Source of the DNA: a virus | Virus record (IMG/VR): IMGVR_UViG_3300031673_000260 | Span: 1-34,543 of that record | Length of the DNA stretch: 34,543 nt | Strand: one strand, 5' to 3' | Shown here: positions 1 through 7,479 of the stretch, one piece after another | Layout: each line of letters begins with the position of its first letter | Position numbering within the stretch: position 1 is the first letter of the stretch | The notes under the pieces: model-generated | Databases searched by the model: none | What the model saw: the letters and a program-made list of their open reading frames with translations, nothing else | What the model was told of the DNA's origin: nothing | Translations under genes and position numbers: made by a program

Positions 1-1
1 G

Positions 2-106
2 GCGATGTCCTCGGGCGACCACCGGCTCATCATGGACGCGGCGATCGCCGAGCTCGAACCCCCCACCGTTCGCGGCGTCATCCGCGAGCTCAGGAGATCC
101 CCATGA
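2..106 (+). CDS. 3' end of an unidentified upstream gene
   Basis: An open frame enters from the left edge and runs to a TGA at 104-106, giving the last 34 residues of a protein (it ends IRELRRSP). The stop overlaps the ATG of the next gene in an ATGA arrangement, the same coupling seen at many junctions in this window, which is the main reason to accept it as coding. The visible tail is partly charged and probably helical. No domain can be recognised and no function is proposed. Confidence 0.6.
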   Translation, partial: AMSSGDHRLIMDAAIAELEPPTVRGVIRELRRSP

Positions 107-459
107 CGATTGAATATCCTATCCCCGGCCGGACCCGGATCCAGGCCGACATCGACGCCCGCAACGAGCGCGACCTCCGCGACGCGACGACGGTCGAGTC
201 CTTAACTCAACTCCTCCTCCCGTTCCTTTGGGAGGCCCGGATGCGCCTGGCTCGCGAGGAGGAGGAGGCGCTCCCGGTCGTCCTCCGCCGTGTGGCGATG
301 TCGTTCAAGGGCGGGTTCCTCGACGACGGCCCGCTCCGCCTTCGGCGCCCGGCCGTCCTGGCGGCCGCGGCCGCGTTCGACGGGACCGATCGGACGGAGT
401 ACGACCGAGCTCGCCGTAGTGAGCGGTGTTCGGACGCCTGGGAGGCGCGGAAGCGATGA
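103..459 (+). CDS. Small hypothetical protein, 118 aa
   Basis: This ATG-initiated gene has a good Shine-Dalgarno sequence (AGGAG, about 6 bases upstream) and overlaps both neighbours by four bases (ATGA at each end), so it belongs to a translationally coupled run of small phage genes. The protein is mostly helical, with an acidic stretch (AREEEEALP) near residue 50 followed by a basic and Ala-rich half. No signal peptide, membrane segment or known motif is visible. It precedes a MESH1-like gene. I do not recognise a family. Confidence 0.6.
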   Translation: MTIEYPIPGRTRIQADIDARNERDLRDATTVESLTQLLLPFLWEARMRLAREEEEALPVVLRRVAMSFKGGFLDDGPLRLRRPAVLAAAAAFDGTDRTEYDRARRSERCSDAWEARKR

Positions 460-890
460 CCGCCACCGACCGCCTCGACCTGGTCAGCCGCTCCCATGCC
501 TTCGCCACGAAGGCCCACCAGGGCCAGGTCGACCGAAGCGGCCGCGACTTCATCGAACACCCCCGCCGAGTCGCGGCCAACCTCCAGGCCGAGGGCGCCG
601 ACCCGATCACGATCGCGGCCGCGGTCCTCCTCGACGTCGTCGAGGACACCGACACCTCCCTCGACGTGATCGAGGCCCTCTTCGGCCGCCAGGTCCGGCT
701 CGCGGTTGACGCCGTGTCCCGCCGCGAGGGCGAGACCTACGTCGACTTCATCGAGCGCGCTAGGCTCTCGCCGCGGGGTCGACGTGTGAAGCGCGCCGAC
801 ATCCTCGACAACCTCTACGGCCGCGAGGTCCGGCCGGCGCCTTCCCTCGCGAAGCGATACCACGCCGCCCTCCGGAGACTCGCGATATGA
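456..890 (+). CDS. MESH1/SpoT-like HD-domain protein with substituted HD histidine
   Basis: This 144-residue protein matches the single-domain MESH1/SpoT hydrolase layout: an AHQGQ motif with His21, a DFIEHP segment (residues 31-36), an LLDVVEDT block (58-65) and a VKRADILDN block (111-119). In the family these supply the metal ligands and catalytic residues that remove pyrophosphate from (p)ppGpp. Here the histidine of the HD pair is leucine (Leu59-Asp60, codon CTC, where CAC would give His), while Asp60, Glu63, Asp64, Asp115 and Asn119 are kept. The start at 456 overlaps the previous stop (ATGA) with GGAGG upstream. An earlier in-frame ATG at 426 lacks this context. The fold assignment is firm, but alarmone hydrolysis is doubtful because a metal ligand is missing. 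It may act on another nucleotide or bind without cleaving. Confidence 0.75.
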   Translation: MTATDRLDLVSRSHAFATKAHQGQVDRSGRDFIEHPRRVAANLQAEGADPITIAAAVLLDVVEDTDTSLDVIEALFGRQVRLAVDAVSRREGETYVDFIERARLSPRGRRVKRADILDNLYGREVRPAPSLAKRYHAALRRLAI

Positions 891-1060
891 AGACCGCCCG
901 CGCCCTGGGGAAGTTGGCCTGGATCCTGGTCCGCCACCCGACCCGCGCGCCGTTCCTCATCGGGGTCTTTTACCGCGAGGTCGTCAAGATCGCGGCGCCC
1001 GCATACTACGAGGGGCGATATGGCCGCCGCCCGACCGCGCCCGTCCTCGACGATGACTGA
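887..1060 (+). CDS. Very small hypothetical protein, 57 aa
   Basis: The ATG at 887 overlaps the preceding stop (ATGA), and the frame runs to a TGA at 1058-1060. The product has a basic N-terminus, a hydrophobic or amphipathic middle (KLAWILVRHP, then APFLIGVFY) and an acidic LDDD end. It might associate with the membrane, but the hydrophobic stretches are short. Overlap with both neighbours is the main evidence that it is real. No family is recognised. Confidence 0.5.
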   Translation: MKTARALGKLAWILVRHPTRAPFLIGVFYREVVKIAAPAYYEGRYGRRPTAPVLDDD

Positions 1061-1286
1061 CCCCGACCGCGCCCGTAGGATCGAGGCCCTCACCGAGGAG
1101 ATGAGCCGCGACCCCCGCAAGGTCGCGACCCTGGTCGTCCTCGAACGTGAGGACCACGAGCGCCATGACGAGGAGCTCGGCCGCCTCCGCGATGAGAACC
1201 TCCGGCTCTTCGACCTCCTCCGCGCGGCCGGTGGCGCCGGCTTCACTCCGCCCAGGGCGCCCCGCCGGCCGAGCTTCCTCGACTAG
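1053..1286 (+). CDS. Small coiled-coil hypothetical protein, 77 aa
   Basis: The likely start is the ATG at 1053, inside the end of the previous gene (8-base overlap). An ATG at 1020 in the same frame would give a 33-base longer overlap and an unusual Pro/Arg-rich extension. The protein is strongly charged, and residues 5-58 look like a continuous helix with a probable coiled coil (HDEELGRLRDENLRLFDLL). A Pro/Arg-rich tail follows. It could be a small multimerising regulator or adaptor, but nothing in the sequence fixes a function. Confidence 0.5.
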   Translation: MTDPDRARRIEALTEEMSRDPRKVATLVVLEREDHERHDEELGRLRDENLRLFDLLRAAGGAGFTPPRAPRRPSFLD

Positions 1287-1303
1287 TGGGCTAGGTTCTC
1301 CGG

Positions 1304-1627
1304 ATGCGGTCGGACATCCTCTCCCTCGTCATCCTGGCGGTCCTCATGGCCCTCCTGGTCTTCGCGTGTTCCTCGCCCAGGGCGAGCGCGGTCGACCCGG
1401 TGCGGACGATCGGAGCTCCCGTCGAAGTCTGGTCCAGCTACGCCCAGCCCGCGCCCGGCGTCGTCGGTGTGATCCTCCGACCGAACCCTTCCCAGGTGTG
1501 CGGGTGCGTTCTCCTTCCTGACGGCCCGGTGTGTCAATGCGCCACGTCCTTCGAGAAGGGAACCGCCGAAGAGGGCGACCTCGAAGCGCGCCGACCGGAC
1601 CGCCCGCCCGAACCCGGCGCCGGGTGA
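1304..1627 (+). CDS. Putative exported or membrane-anchored small protein, 107 aa
   Basis: Residues 6-22 form a hydrophobic segment (LSLVILAVLMALLVFAC) followed by SSPRASA, which resembles a signal peptide with a possible lipobox cysteine at residue 22, although Phe at -2 is atypical. After it come a Pro-rich region and a Cys cluster (CGCVLLPDGPVCQC). No Shine-Dalgarno sequence is evident. A TAGGTT hexamer lies six bases before the ATG. The stop overlaps the GTG of the VRR-NUC gene (GTGA). A spanin-type (Rz1) lipoprotein is conceivable, but the gene is far from the lysis genes, so I leave the function open. Confidence 0.5.
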   Translation: MRSDILSLVILAVLMALLVFACSSPRASAVDPVRTIGAPVEVWSSYAQPAPGVVGVILRPNPSQVCGCVLLPDGPVCQCATSFEKGTAEEGDLEARRPDRPPEPGAG

Positions 1628-1995
1628 GAACCGAACACCAGGAACAGGTCATCCTCGTCGCGAGGATCCGCCAGTTCCTCCGCGGCGTCCTGGTCTTCGC
1701 CGTCCCGAACGGAGGGAAGCGGGGGAAGCGTGAGGCCGCCCGCCTCAAGGCGGAGGGAGTCCTCGCGGGCGTCCCCGACCTGGTCATCGCCGAGCCGCGC
1801 GGTGGCTTCCACGGGATGTGTGTCGAACTGAAGCGCGAGAAGGGCGGCCGGACGTCGAAGGCCCAGAAGGAGGTCATCGCCGGCCTCCGAGCTCGGGGCT
1901 ACCACGTCGTCGTCTCGGCCGGCGCGGATGAGGCGTTCCGCCAGATCGAGACCTATCTGGCCCTCCCGCCTGGAGCGCGCGCGGTCCTCTCGTAG
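1624..1995 (+). CDS. VRR-NUC domain nuclease
   Basis: This 123-residue protein has the signature of the VRR-NUC branch of the PD-(D/E)xK nucleases: an Asn-Gly pair after the first strand (FAVPNGGKRG, 25-34), GVPDLVIAEP (49-58) with Asp52, VELKREKG (67-74) with Glu68 and Lys70, and a QKEVIAGLRARGY helix (81-93) with Gln81. The family includes structure-specific DNA nucleases, and phage members are commonly short stand-alone domains. I prefer the GTG at 1624, which overlaps the previous stop (GTGA) and lies just before the conserved HQEQ segment. An in-frame GTG at 1531 would add a 31-residue Arg/Pro-rich extension. It lies directly before the terminase genes, so a role in branched DNA or packaging substrates is plausible but inferred. 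Confidence 0.8.
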   Translation: MRTEHQEQVILVARIRQFLRGVLVFAVPNGGKRGKREAARLKAEGVLAGVPDLVIAEPRGGFHGMCVELKREKGGRTSKAQKEVIAGLRARGYHVVVSAGADEAFRQIETYLALPPGARAVLS

Positions 1996-2015
1996 CCTGG
2001 GCTACTCTGGAGAGC

Positions 2016-2558
2016 ATGACACGACGACGCTCTTCATCCGACAAGCCCCTCCGGAAGCGATCGCCCGCGGAACGCTACCAGGCCCGCCGGGTCCTCTACG
2101 GCGGAGGCCCGGACCCGGAGGCTCCTGAAGGAGTCCCCGGCGCCGGCCACAACCGGATCTATGACCCGACCTTCCACCCGGAGGACATGGTCAGCTTCTT
2201 CCGCGGTCGCTACGACAAGATCCTCGACTCGATCAAGAACGTCGACGACAAGGGGAGCCTGAAGTTCGTCCCGGTCCCGGTGCGGCCGCCGACGTTCGCG
2301 GGCTACGCCGTGAAGGCCGGGGTCTCGAAGGACACGATCTTCGCCTGGTCGAAGAAACATCCCGAGTTCGGAGAGGCGGCCGAGCATTGTAAGGCGATCC
2401 AGGAAGCCTTCTTCGTCGAACTCGGGACGCTCGGAGGCTTGAACGCGCAGATGACCATGTTTTCCCTGAAGAATCTCCAGGGCTGGGCGGAGAAGACCGA
2501 GCTCGGACTCAGCGGACACGTCGAGCTCAACTTCGACGACCAGGATCAGGGCGCCTGA
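2016..2558 (+). CDS. terS: Terminase small subunit
   Basis: This 180-residue protein lies two short genes before the large terminase. Its N-terminus (1-30) is strongly basic. A helix-turn-helix-like segment spans about residues 92-115 (PTFAGYAVKAGVSKDTIFAW), followed by helices with the KNLQGW motif common in small terminase proteins. Small subunits bind the packaging site on the concatemer and load the ATPase/nuclease subunit. A GGAG purine run precedes the ATG, and a TACTCT hexamer lies seven bases before it. The product is typical in length. The assignment rests on the HTH, the C-terminal pattern and the position. Confidence 0.8.
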   Translation: MTRRRSSSDKPLRKRSPAERYQARRVLYGGGPDPEAPEGVPGAGHNRIYDPTFHPEDMVSFFRGRYDKILDSIKNVDDKGSLKFVPVPVRPPTFAGYAVKAGVSKDTIFAWSKKHPEFGEAAEHCKAIQEAFFVELGTLGGLNAQMTMFSLKNLQGWAEKTELGLSGHVELNFDDQDQGA

Positions 2559-2559
2559 C

Positions 2560-2898
2560 GTGGCGGCGATCACCATCAACCAAGACACCGAGGTCGTCGT
2601 CACGGCGGCCGTCGCGGTCGAGATCGTTCCGGCCCGCTCCGGTAGGACGATCCTCGTGATCCAGAACCAGGGAGTCGGGAACCTCTGGCTCAGCTTCGGC
2701 GGGACGCCGGCCGTCGGGAACGGTTGGCGGATCGGATCGTGGGAGCGGATCTCCCTCGAAGGCGCCGCCGGGAAGGGGAACGGGACCGACTTCTACGAGG
2801 GCGCGATCGACGCGATCTTCGAGGGCGGGGGGAACGATACCGTCCAGGGCGGCGGGGGGATCGACCGGACGATCGTCCGCGTACTCGAAGCGACCTAG
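2560..2898 (+). CDS. Small beta-rich hypothetical phage protein, 112 aa
   Basis: This GTG-initiated gene starts one base after the small terminase stop. The product is rich in beta-branched residues and glycine. A first half of alternating strands (VVVTAAVAVEIVPARSG, LVIQNQGVGNLWLSFGG) is followed by a Gly/Asp-rich loop and a final strand. It resembles small beta-sandwich proteins of unknown function found near phage structural genes. It may be a minor virion component, but no catalytic motif or recognised domain supports a specific role. Confidence 0.65.
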   Translation: MAAITINQDTEVVVTAAVAVEIVPARSGRTILVIQNQGVGNLWLSFGGTPAVGNGWRIGSWERISLEGAAGKGNGTDFYEGAIDAIFEGGGNDTVQGGGGIDRTIVRVLEAT

Positions 2899-2901
2899 AC
2901 A

Positions 2902-4161
2902 TTGTTGACCGACGTCGAGAAGTTCGTCAAGACGAAGCGCCAGATCGAGGCGCTCGAAGTTGTCAATCAACACCGTCACGGGATGCTCTACGGCGGAGCT
3001 CGTTCCGGGAAGACGGCGATCCTCGTCCGGAACGTCTTTCTCCGGGCGGTGAAGAAGTCATCGAAACACCTGATCGTTCGCTACCGATACAACCACGCCC
3101 GGATCTCCCTCGGTCACGAGACGATCCCGTGGGTCCTTCGAGCTTGCTTCCCTGGGCTCGCCGTGGCGGAGAACAAGTCCGACGGGTACTGGACCGTCCC
3201 CGCGGCGGATGGCGGCCGCTCCCAGGTCTGGCTCGGCGGTACCGACGACCAGGACCGCGTCGAGAAGATCCTCGGGACTCAGTACTCCACGATCTACGCG
3301 AACGAGTGCAGCCAGATACCCTTCGAGGCGATCTCGACCCTCTGGACTCGTCTCGCCGAAAGGTCGGGGCTCTCCCAAAGGTTTTATTACGATTGCAACC
3401 CGCCCGGGAAGAAGCATTGGACCCACCGTCTTTTCATGGAAGGGTGTCTCCCGGACGGTACGCCGCACGATCTGGAGACCGGGGCGATCCAGGTCAATCC
3501 CATCCACAACCACGAGAACCTCTCCCCTGAATATCTCCGTGCGCTAGAATCGCTCCCCAGGCGCCAGCGCCAGCGGTTTCTTGATGGTCAGTACCTCGCG
3601 GACATCGAGGGGGCGCTCTGGAGCGACGAGGACATAGTCAACGCCCGGCTCCGTCAGCCTGGCGACATCAAGAAGACGGTGATCGCCGTGGACCCGTCCG
3701 TCACAAACAACCCCGGATCGGACGAGTGTGGGATCGTCGTGTGTTCCATCGACACCGAGAACATGGGCATCGTCCGCGAGGACTTCACGAAGAAGATGTC
3801 GACGGGCGCCTGGGCCCGCCGGGTCGTGTCGGCCTACCACGCCTTCAACGCGAGCGAGATCGTCGCCGAGGTCAACAACGGCGGCGACCTGGTAGAGGAC
3901 GCGATCCACAACATCGACCCCTACATCCGGGTCGTGAAGGTTCGAGCGTCGGTCGGCAAGAAGGCGCGAGCCGAGCCGGTGTCGATGCTCTACGAACAGG
4001 GTCACATCTCCCACACGAAGGACCTCCCCGATCTGGAATCGGAGCTCACCGAGACCGACCTCGACAAGGTCAAGACGAGCCCGAACAGGCTCGACGCCCT
4101 CGTATGGGGGCTCACCCACCTCATGATCGGCCGCACGAAGGCGAGGTTTCATCTAGGATGA
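2902..4161 (+). CDS. terL: Terminase large subunit
   Basis: This 419-residue packaging motor has both expected domains. The ATPase domain carries Walker A GGARSGKT at residues 31-38 and a Walker B-like segment ending with Glu135 (STIYANE). The C-terminal RNase H-like nuclease supplies acidic residues Asp264 (IAVDPS), Glu323 (VAEVNNGGD) and Asp398 (PNRLDALVW). It couples ATP hydrolysis to DNA translocation into the prohead and cuts the concatemer. The start is a TTG (2902, with a second TTG at 2905). The first in-frame ATG encodes Met28, only three residues before Walker A, which makes the TTG far more likely. The stop overlaps the portal ATG (ATGA). Confidence 0.95.
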   Translation: MLTDVEKFVKTKRQIEALEVVNQHRHGMLYGGARSGKTAILVRNVFLRAVKKSSKHLIVRYRYNHARISLGHETIPWVLRACFPGLAVAENKSDGYWTVPAADGGRSQVWLGGTDDQDRVEKILGTQYSTIYANECSQIPFEAISTLWTRLAERSGLSQRFYYDCNPPGKKHWTHRLFMEGCLPDGTPHDLETGAIQVNPIHNHENLSPEYLRALESLPRRQRQRFLDGQYLADIEGALWSDEDIVNARLRQPGDIKKTVIAVDPSVTNNPGSDECGIVVCSIDTENMGIVREDFTKKMSTGAWARRVVSAYHAFNASEIVAEVNNGGDLVEDAIHNIDPYIRVVKVRASVGKKARAEPVSMLYEQGHISHTKDLPDLESELTETDLDKVKTSPNRLDALVWGLTHLMIGRTKARFHLG

Positions 4162-5456
4162 TCTGGACCCCCTGGCGCAAGACCGCGGCGCGCTCCGCCG
4201 CCGAGACGAAGTCCTACACCCTCGGAACCTCCGACGAGCTCGGCCGGTTCCTCATGTTTGCCGAGGGGTCGGCCGCGTCCGCGAGCTCGGCGCTCAGCCT
4301 GTTCGAGCGGTCGACCGCGGTGTCGATCCCGATCAATTGGGTGAGCGAAGCCTTCAGCGTCGTCACGCCTACGCTCCTCGTCGACGGCCACGTCGTCCGG
4401 CGACACAAGATCCTCGACCTCCTCCAGCGCCCTTCCGCCTGGCACTCGACCGAGCTCTTCTTCGACATCCTCGCGAAGAACTACCTCATCACAGGGGAGT
4501 GCGGCCTGATCGCCCTGGGTGATCTGAATCGGCCGCCCCTTGAGCTCGTCCCGATCAGCCCCAAGAACATGAGCCCGGAAGCGGGGAGCATGTCGGACTA
4601 TCCTGACCGGTGGACCATCTCGGGCCGGACGCTCACCGGGGCCTATGTGAACGGTGGCGACGGTCGCTTCATCGACGTCCGGAACGGCCTCCGCGAGCTC
4701 ATGGTCGTCCGGAACTACTCGACGAAGGACAACTCGCTCCTCCGCGGCCAGTCTCCGCTCCTCTCGGCCTCGGCCGAGGCTCGCTCCCACATCCTCGGGA
4801 CCGAACACAACGTACAGATCCTCGAACGCGGTGGCCGGGTGAGCCTGGTCTTCCACTTCGACGAGGACATGAGCGAGGACGACTTCGAGAAGGTGAAGGA
4901 GCGCGTCCGGCGCCAGTACGGCGGAGCGACGAAGGCCGGGGAGATCGGCGTCACGGCGGGGCCGAACATGTCGGTCAAGGACATCGGGGTCAGCCCGAAG
5001 GACATGGACTTCGGCGGCCTCCAGAAGATCGCCTCCCAGGCGGTCGCGATGGTCTATCGCGTCCCGCTCCCGCTCATCTCCGACTCGCGCCAGACCCTTT
5101 CCAACTTCCGCGACTCGAAGACCGCGCTCTACGACGACGCGGTCATCCCCCTCTCCCGCCGGATCCTCGGCGGCCTGGCCGACTTCCTCTTCCCCCGCTT
5201 CGGCCTGGACCCTCGGCGGGACACGCTCTTCATCGACCCGGATGACGTCTCGGCCCTGGTCAGCCGTCGCAATGACGAGCTCCTCAAGCGGCGCCAGATC
5301 GGCGTCGAGTCGCCGAACGAACTCCGGAGCATGATCGGCCGCGAGCCGATCGAGGGAGGCGACACGGTCTTCCAGCCCGCCGCGATGGTCCCGGTCGGGT
5401 CGGACCTTTTCACCTCGGACAACACCCAGGTCCCCGACGACGAGGACGGAGAGTAG
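4158..5456 (+). CDS. Portal protein, HK97 family
   Basis: This 432-residue protein forms the ring at the DNA entry vertex. It follows the large terminase with an ATGA overlap. The sequence matches the HK97-type portal pattern: an N-terminal region with SIPINWVSEAFS, a DLLQRPSAWHSTELFFDIL segment, a long helix including DEDMSEDDFEKVKERVRRQY, and the MVYRVPLPLISDSR motif followed by an FRDSKTALYDDAVIP helix. The C-terminus (after about residue 360) holds the ELRSMIGREPIEGGD motif typical of this family and a disordered acidic tail. The start at 4158 is fixed by the overlap. Longer frames upstream are artefacts of the GC-rich reading. Confidence 0.93.
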   Translation: MIWTPWRKTAARSAAETKSYTLGTSDELGRFLMFAEGSAASASSALSLFERSTAVSIPINWVSEAFSVVTPTLLVDGHVVRRHKILDLLQRPSAWHSTELFFDILAKNYLITGECGLIALGDLNRPPLELVPISPKNMSPEAGSMSDYPDRWTISGRTLTGAYVNGGDGRFIDVRNGLRELMVVRNYSTKDNSLLRGQSPLLSASAEARSHILGTEHNVQILERGGRVSLVFHFDEDMSEDDFEKVKERVRRQYGGATKAGEIGVTAGPNMSVKDIGVSPKDMDFGGLQKIASQAVAMVYRVPLPLISDSRQTLSNFRDSKTALYDDAVIPLSRRILGGLADFLFPRFGLDPRRDTLFIDPDDVSALVSRRNDELLKRRQIGVESPNELRSMIGREPIEGGDTVFQPAAMVPVGSDLFTSDNTQVPDDEDGE

Positions 5457-5465
5457 GTCCGGCCG

Positions 5466-6302
5466 GTGGCGACTGATCGTCAGAAGGCCCTCCGCGACGG
5501 CGACGCCAAGATCCCCTTCGAGGACGCCCTGGCTCGGCAACGCCTCACCGCCCAGCGGAACATCGTCCGGACGGCCGCGCGCCAGTTCGCGTCCTCGGGC
5601 TCCGCCCAGATCCGCGAGCTCTCCGAGACCCTCATGGGCCCGATCCTGGCGGACCACTACGACCAGGTCCGCGGTCGCTTCGACTCGACGCTCCGGGTCG
5701 AGCTCCCTCCGGAGGCGGCGATGACCGACGAGGAGTCCGACACCCTGGAGGAGGCGCTCGCGGCGTTCCTCGCAGCTCGCGCCCTCACCCAGGCCGCGAC
5801 CATCGCGGAGACCGACCAGGCCGACGCCGACCTGGCGCGCCTGGTCATGAGGGCCGAGGTCGACCGCGTCCAGGAATCGGAGGGCCGGGCGATCGGCCGT
5901 AACGAGGCCGCGGTGATCGGAGCCTCGGTTCTGGAGCGCCGGATGCGCGGCCGGTTGAGCGGGATCGCGTCCTTCGAGACCCAGGCCGTCGCGGAACTCT
6001 CGAAGGAGGCGGAGGCTCGGACGCTCATCGGACTCAGCCCGATCCCCGACTCCTCACCGCCTCCGCCGGTTTCGCTTCCGGTGAAGTTGTGGGTCACTAT
6101 GGGGGATAGCCGTGTCCGCACCATCCACCAGGTCGCCGACGGCCAGGAGGTCCCGGCGTCGGATCCCTTCACCGTGGGGGGCGAGCGCCTGATGTATCCT
6201 GGAGACACGTCACTCGGAGCGAGCGCGGGGAACGTCGTGAATTGTCGATGCTCCGCCTCCCACGACGTCCGAAAGATCGCCCAGATGAGGAGCTCCCTAT
6301 GA
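5466..6302 (+). CDS. MuF-like minor head morphogenesis protein
   Basis: This GTG-initiated, 278-residue protein has the conserved C-terminal MuF (SPP1 gp7-like) signature: WVTMGDSRVRTIHQ around residues 209-222 with His221, a PGDTSLGASAGNVVNCRC block with Cys260 and Cys262, and a final SASH. The N-terminal 190 residues are helical. Family members are minor capsid proteins associated with the portal inside the prohead and may help early DNA delivery. No extra toxin-like domain follows the MuF motif, unlike some homologues. It is nine bases after the portal and overlaps the protease start (ATGA). Confidence 0.88.
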   Translation: MATDRQKALRDGDAKIPFEDALARQRLTAQRNIVRTAARQFASSGSAQIRELSETLMGPILADHYDQVRGRFDSTLRVELPPEAAMTDEESDTLEEALAAFLAARALTQAATIAETDQADADLARLVMRAEVDRVQESEGRAIGRNEAAVIGASVLERRMRGRLSGIASFETQAVAELSKEAEARTLIGLSPIPDSSPPPPVSLPVKLWVTMGDSRVRTIHQVADGQEVPASDPFTVGGERLMYPGDTSLGASAGNVVNCRCSASHDVRKIAQMRSSL

Positions 6303-7393
6303 TCCTGTTGACGCTCGTCGACGAGCATCACGACCAGCCCCACGAGGTCCTCCTACCGGAGGGCGTGATCCCGGCGGGGTGGTACCCCACCACGTCGATC
6401 GACGGTCACTATCACGGGGTATGGATCGAGGAGGACGTCGAGGTCGGCGACACGGTCAAGGCCAACACCGACCTCAGCCTCGGGCCGGCGGTGAAGCTTC
6501 GGCGACACGCTCACGAGATCGAGATCACGGCCGTCGAGGTCGAGGTCGAGGGGATGGGGGAGGAGACCGACGTGGACGATCAGGCCGGCGTGGTCGAGGA
6601 GCTCGCGGACGATCGGGCCGCCCAGGCCGAGCCGAAGAGTCACCCCTACCAGATCGAGGTCAAGGTCGCGCGGAGCTCAGTGATAGAGGTCAAGCAAGCG
6701 GACCGGAACGGCGTCCCGGTAGGGATCGTCGCCGGATACCTCTCGACCTGGCAGCCGGACACGGGTGGCCGCTTCGGCGTCCCGGATCAGTTCGTCCCCG
6801 GCGCCTGGCTGGAGACGCTCGCGGAGCATCGAGCTCGCGGAGCTCGCCCGGTCCGCCTGAAGGACCACCACGGCCGGACGGTCGGCGGCTTCCCGATCGA
6901 GTCCGTCCGCGAGGACGAGCGCGGTCTGTTCGGGATCGGCGAGATCAATCTGGAGGTCCAGCAGGGTCGCGAAGCGTTCGCGCTCGCGCGCCAGGGCGTC
7001 ATCTCCGACTTCTCAGTGGGCTACGTCGCCCTCGACGACAAGCTGGAGAAGGACGTCCGGCGGATCTTCCGGGCGACGCTCTTCGAGAGCTCCCTGGTCG
7101 ACGAGCCCGGGAACCAGGGCGCGAACATCGTCGAGGTGAAGGCGATCCAGGAGGCGCTCGCGGCCCAGGCCGGCTTCATCGACATCGCGATCGCGAAGGA
7201 GATGACGGTCCGCGACCTGGAAGCAAAACTCCAGGAGACCGGCGCCTTCAGTCGCTCGGCGGCGCGCTACCTGGCCGGCCGGATCGTGGCCGTCGAGCCC
7301 GCTCCGACCGAGGAGTCGAAGGTGGTGCGCTACGATCCCGAAGTACTGAGCTCAATCTTGCGGGAACTGCAAGAAGCGAAGGCGGCACTCTAA
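6299..7393 (+). CDS. Prohead protease (HK97 family) with N-terminal extra domain
   Basis: The protease domain spans about residues 120-285 of 364. It has the catalytic histidine region VRLKDHHGRTVGG (His190 or His191), the serine region ISDFSVGY (Ser236 or Ser239) and the following LFESSLVDEPGN block. These enzymes mature the capsid by removing the major capsid N-terminal region and themselves. About 115 residues precede the protease: a His-rich, beta-like segment (residues 35-85, GHYHGVWIEEDVEVGDTVKA) and an acidic linker. This is longer than usual for the family. A roughly 80-residue helical tail follows the protease. The ATG at 6299 overlaps the MuF stop (ATGA). Confidence 0.9.
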   Translation: MILLTLVDEHHDQPHEVLLPEGVIPAGWYPTTSIDGHYHGVWIEEDVEVGDTVKANTDLSLGPAVKLRRHAHEIEITAVEVEVEGMGEETDVDDQAGVVEELADDRAAQAEPKSHPYQIEVKVARSSVIEVKQADRNGVPVGIVAGYLSTWQPDTGGRFGVPDQFVPGAWLETLAEHRARGARPVRLKDHHGRTVGGFPIESVREDERGLFGIGEINLEVQQGREAFALARQGVISDFSVGYVALDDKLEKDVRRIFRATLFESSLVDEPGNQGANIVEVKAIQEALAAQAGFIDIAIAKEMTVRDLEAKLQETGAFSRSAARYLAGRIVAVEPAPTEESKVVRYDPEVLSSILRELQEAKAAL

Positions 7394-7479
7394 GCCGCGG
7401 CCGGCGGGAGGTCGGTCCTCGAAGGTCCCGAAAACAACCAACCCCCACATCAACCCCTTCAAAAGGAACACCCCCCAAA

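Noticed and set aside
1304-1627. Rz1-type spanin
   Set aside because: A hydrophobic start and a Cys are present, but the lipobox is poor and the gene is 26 kb from the endolysin. No overlapping Rz partner is seen.
4149-5657. Long minus-strand frame of 502 codons opposite the portal gene
   Set aside because: Low-complexity Arg/Asp/Val product without ribosome site, fully opposite a clear portal gene.
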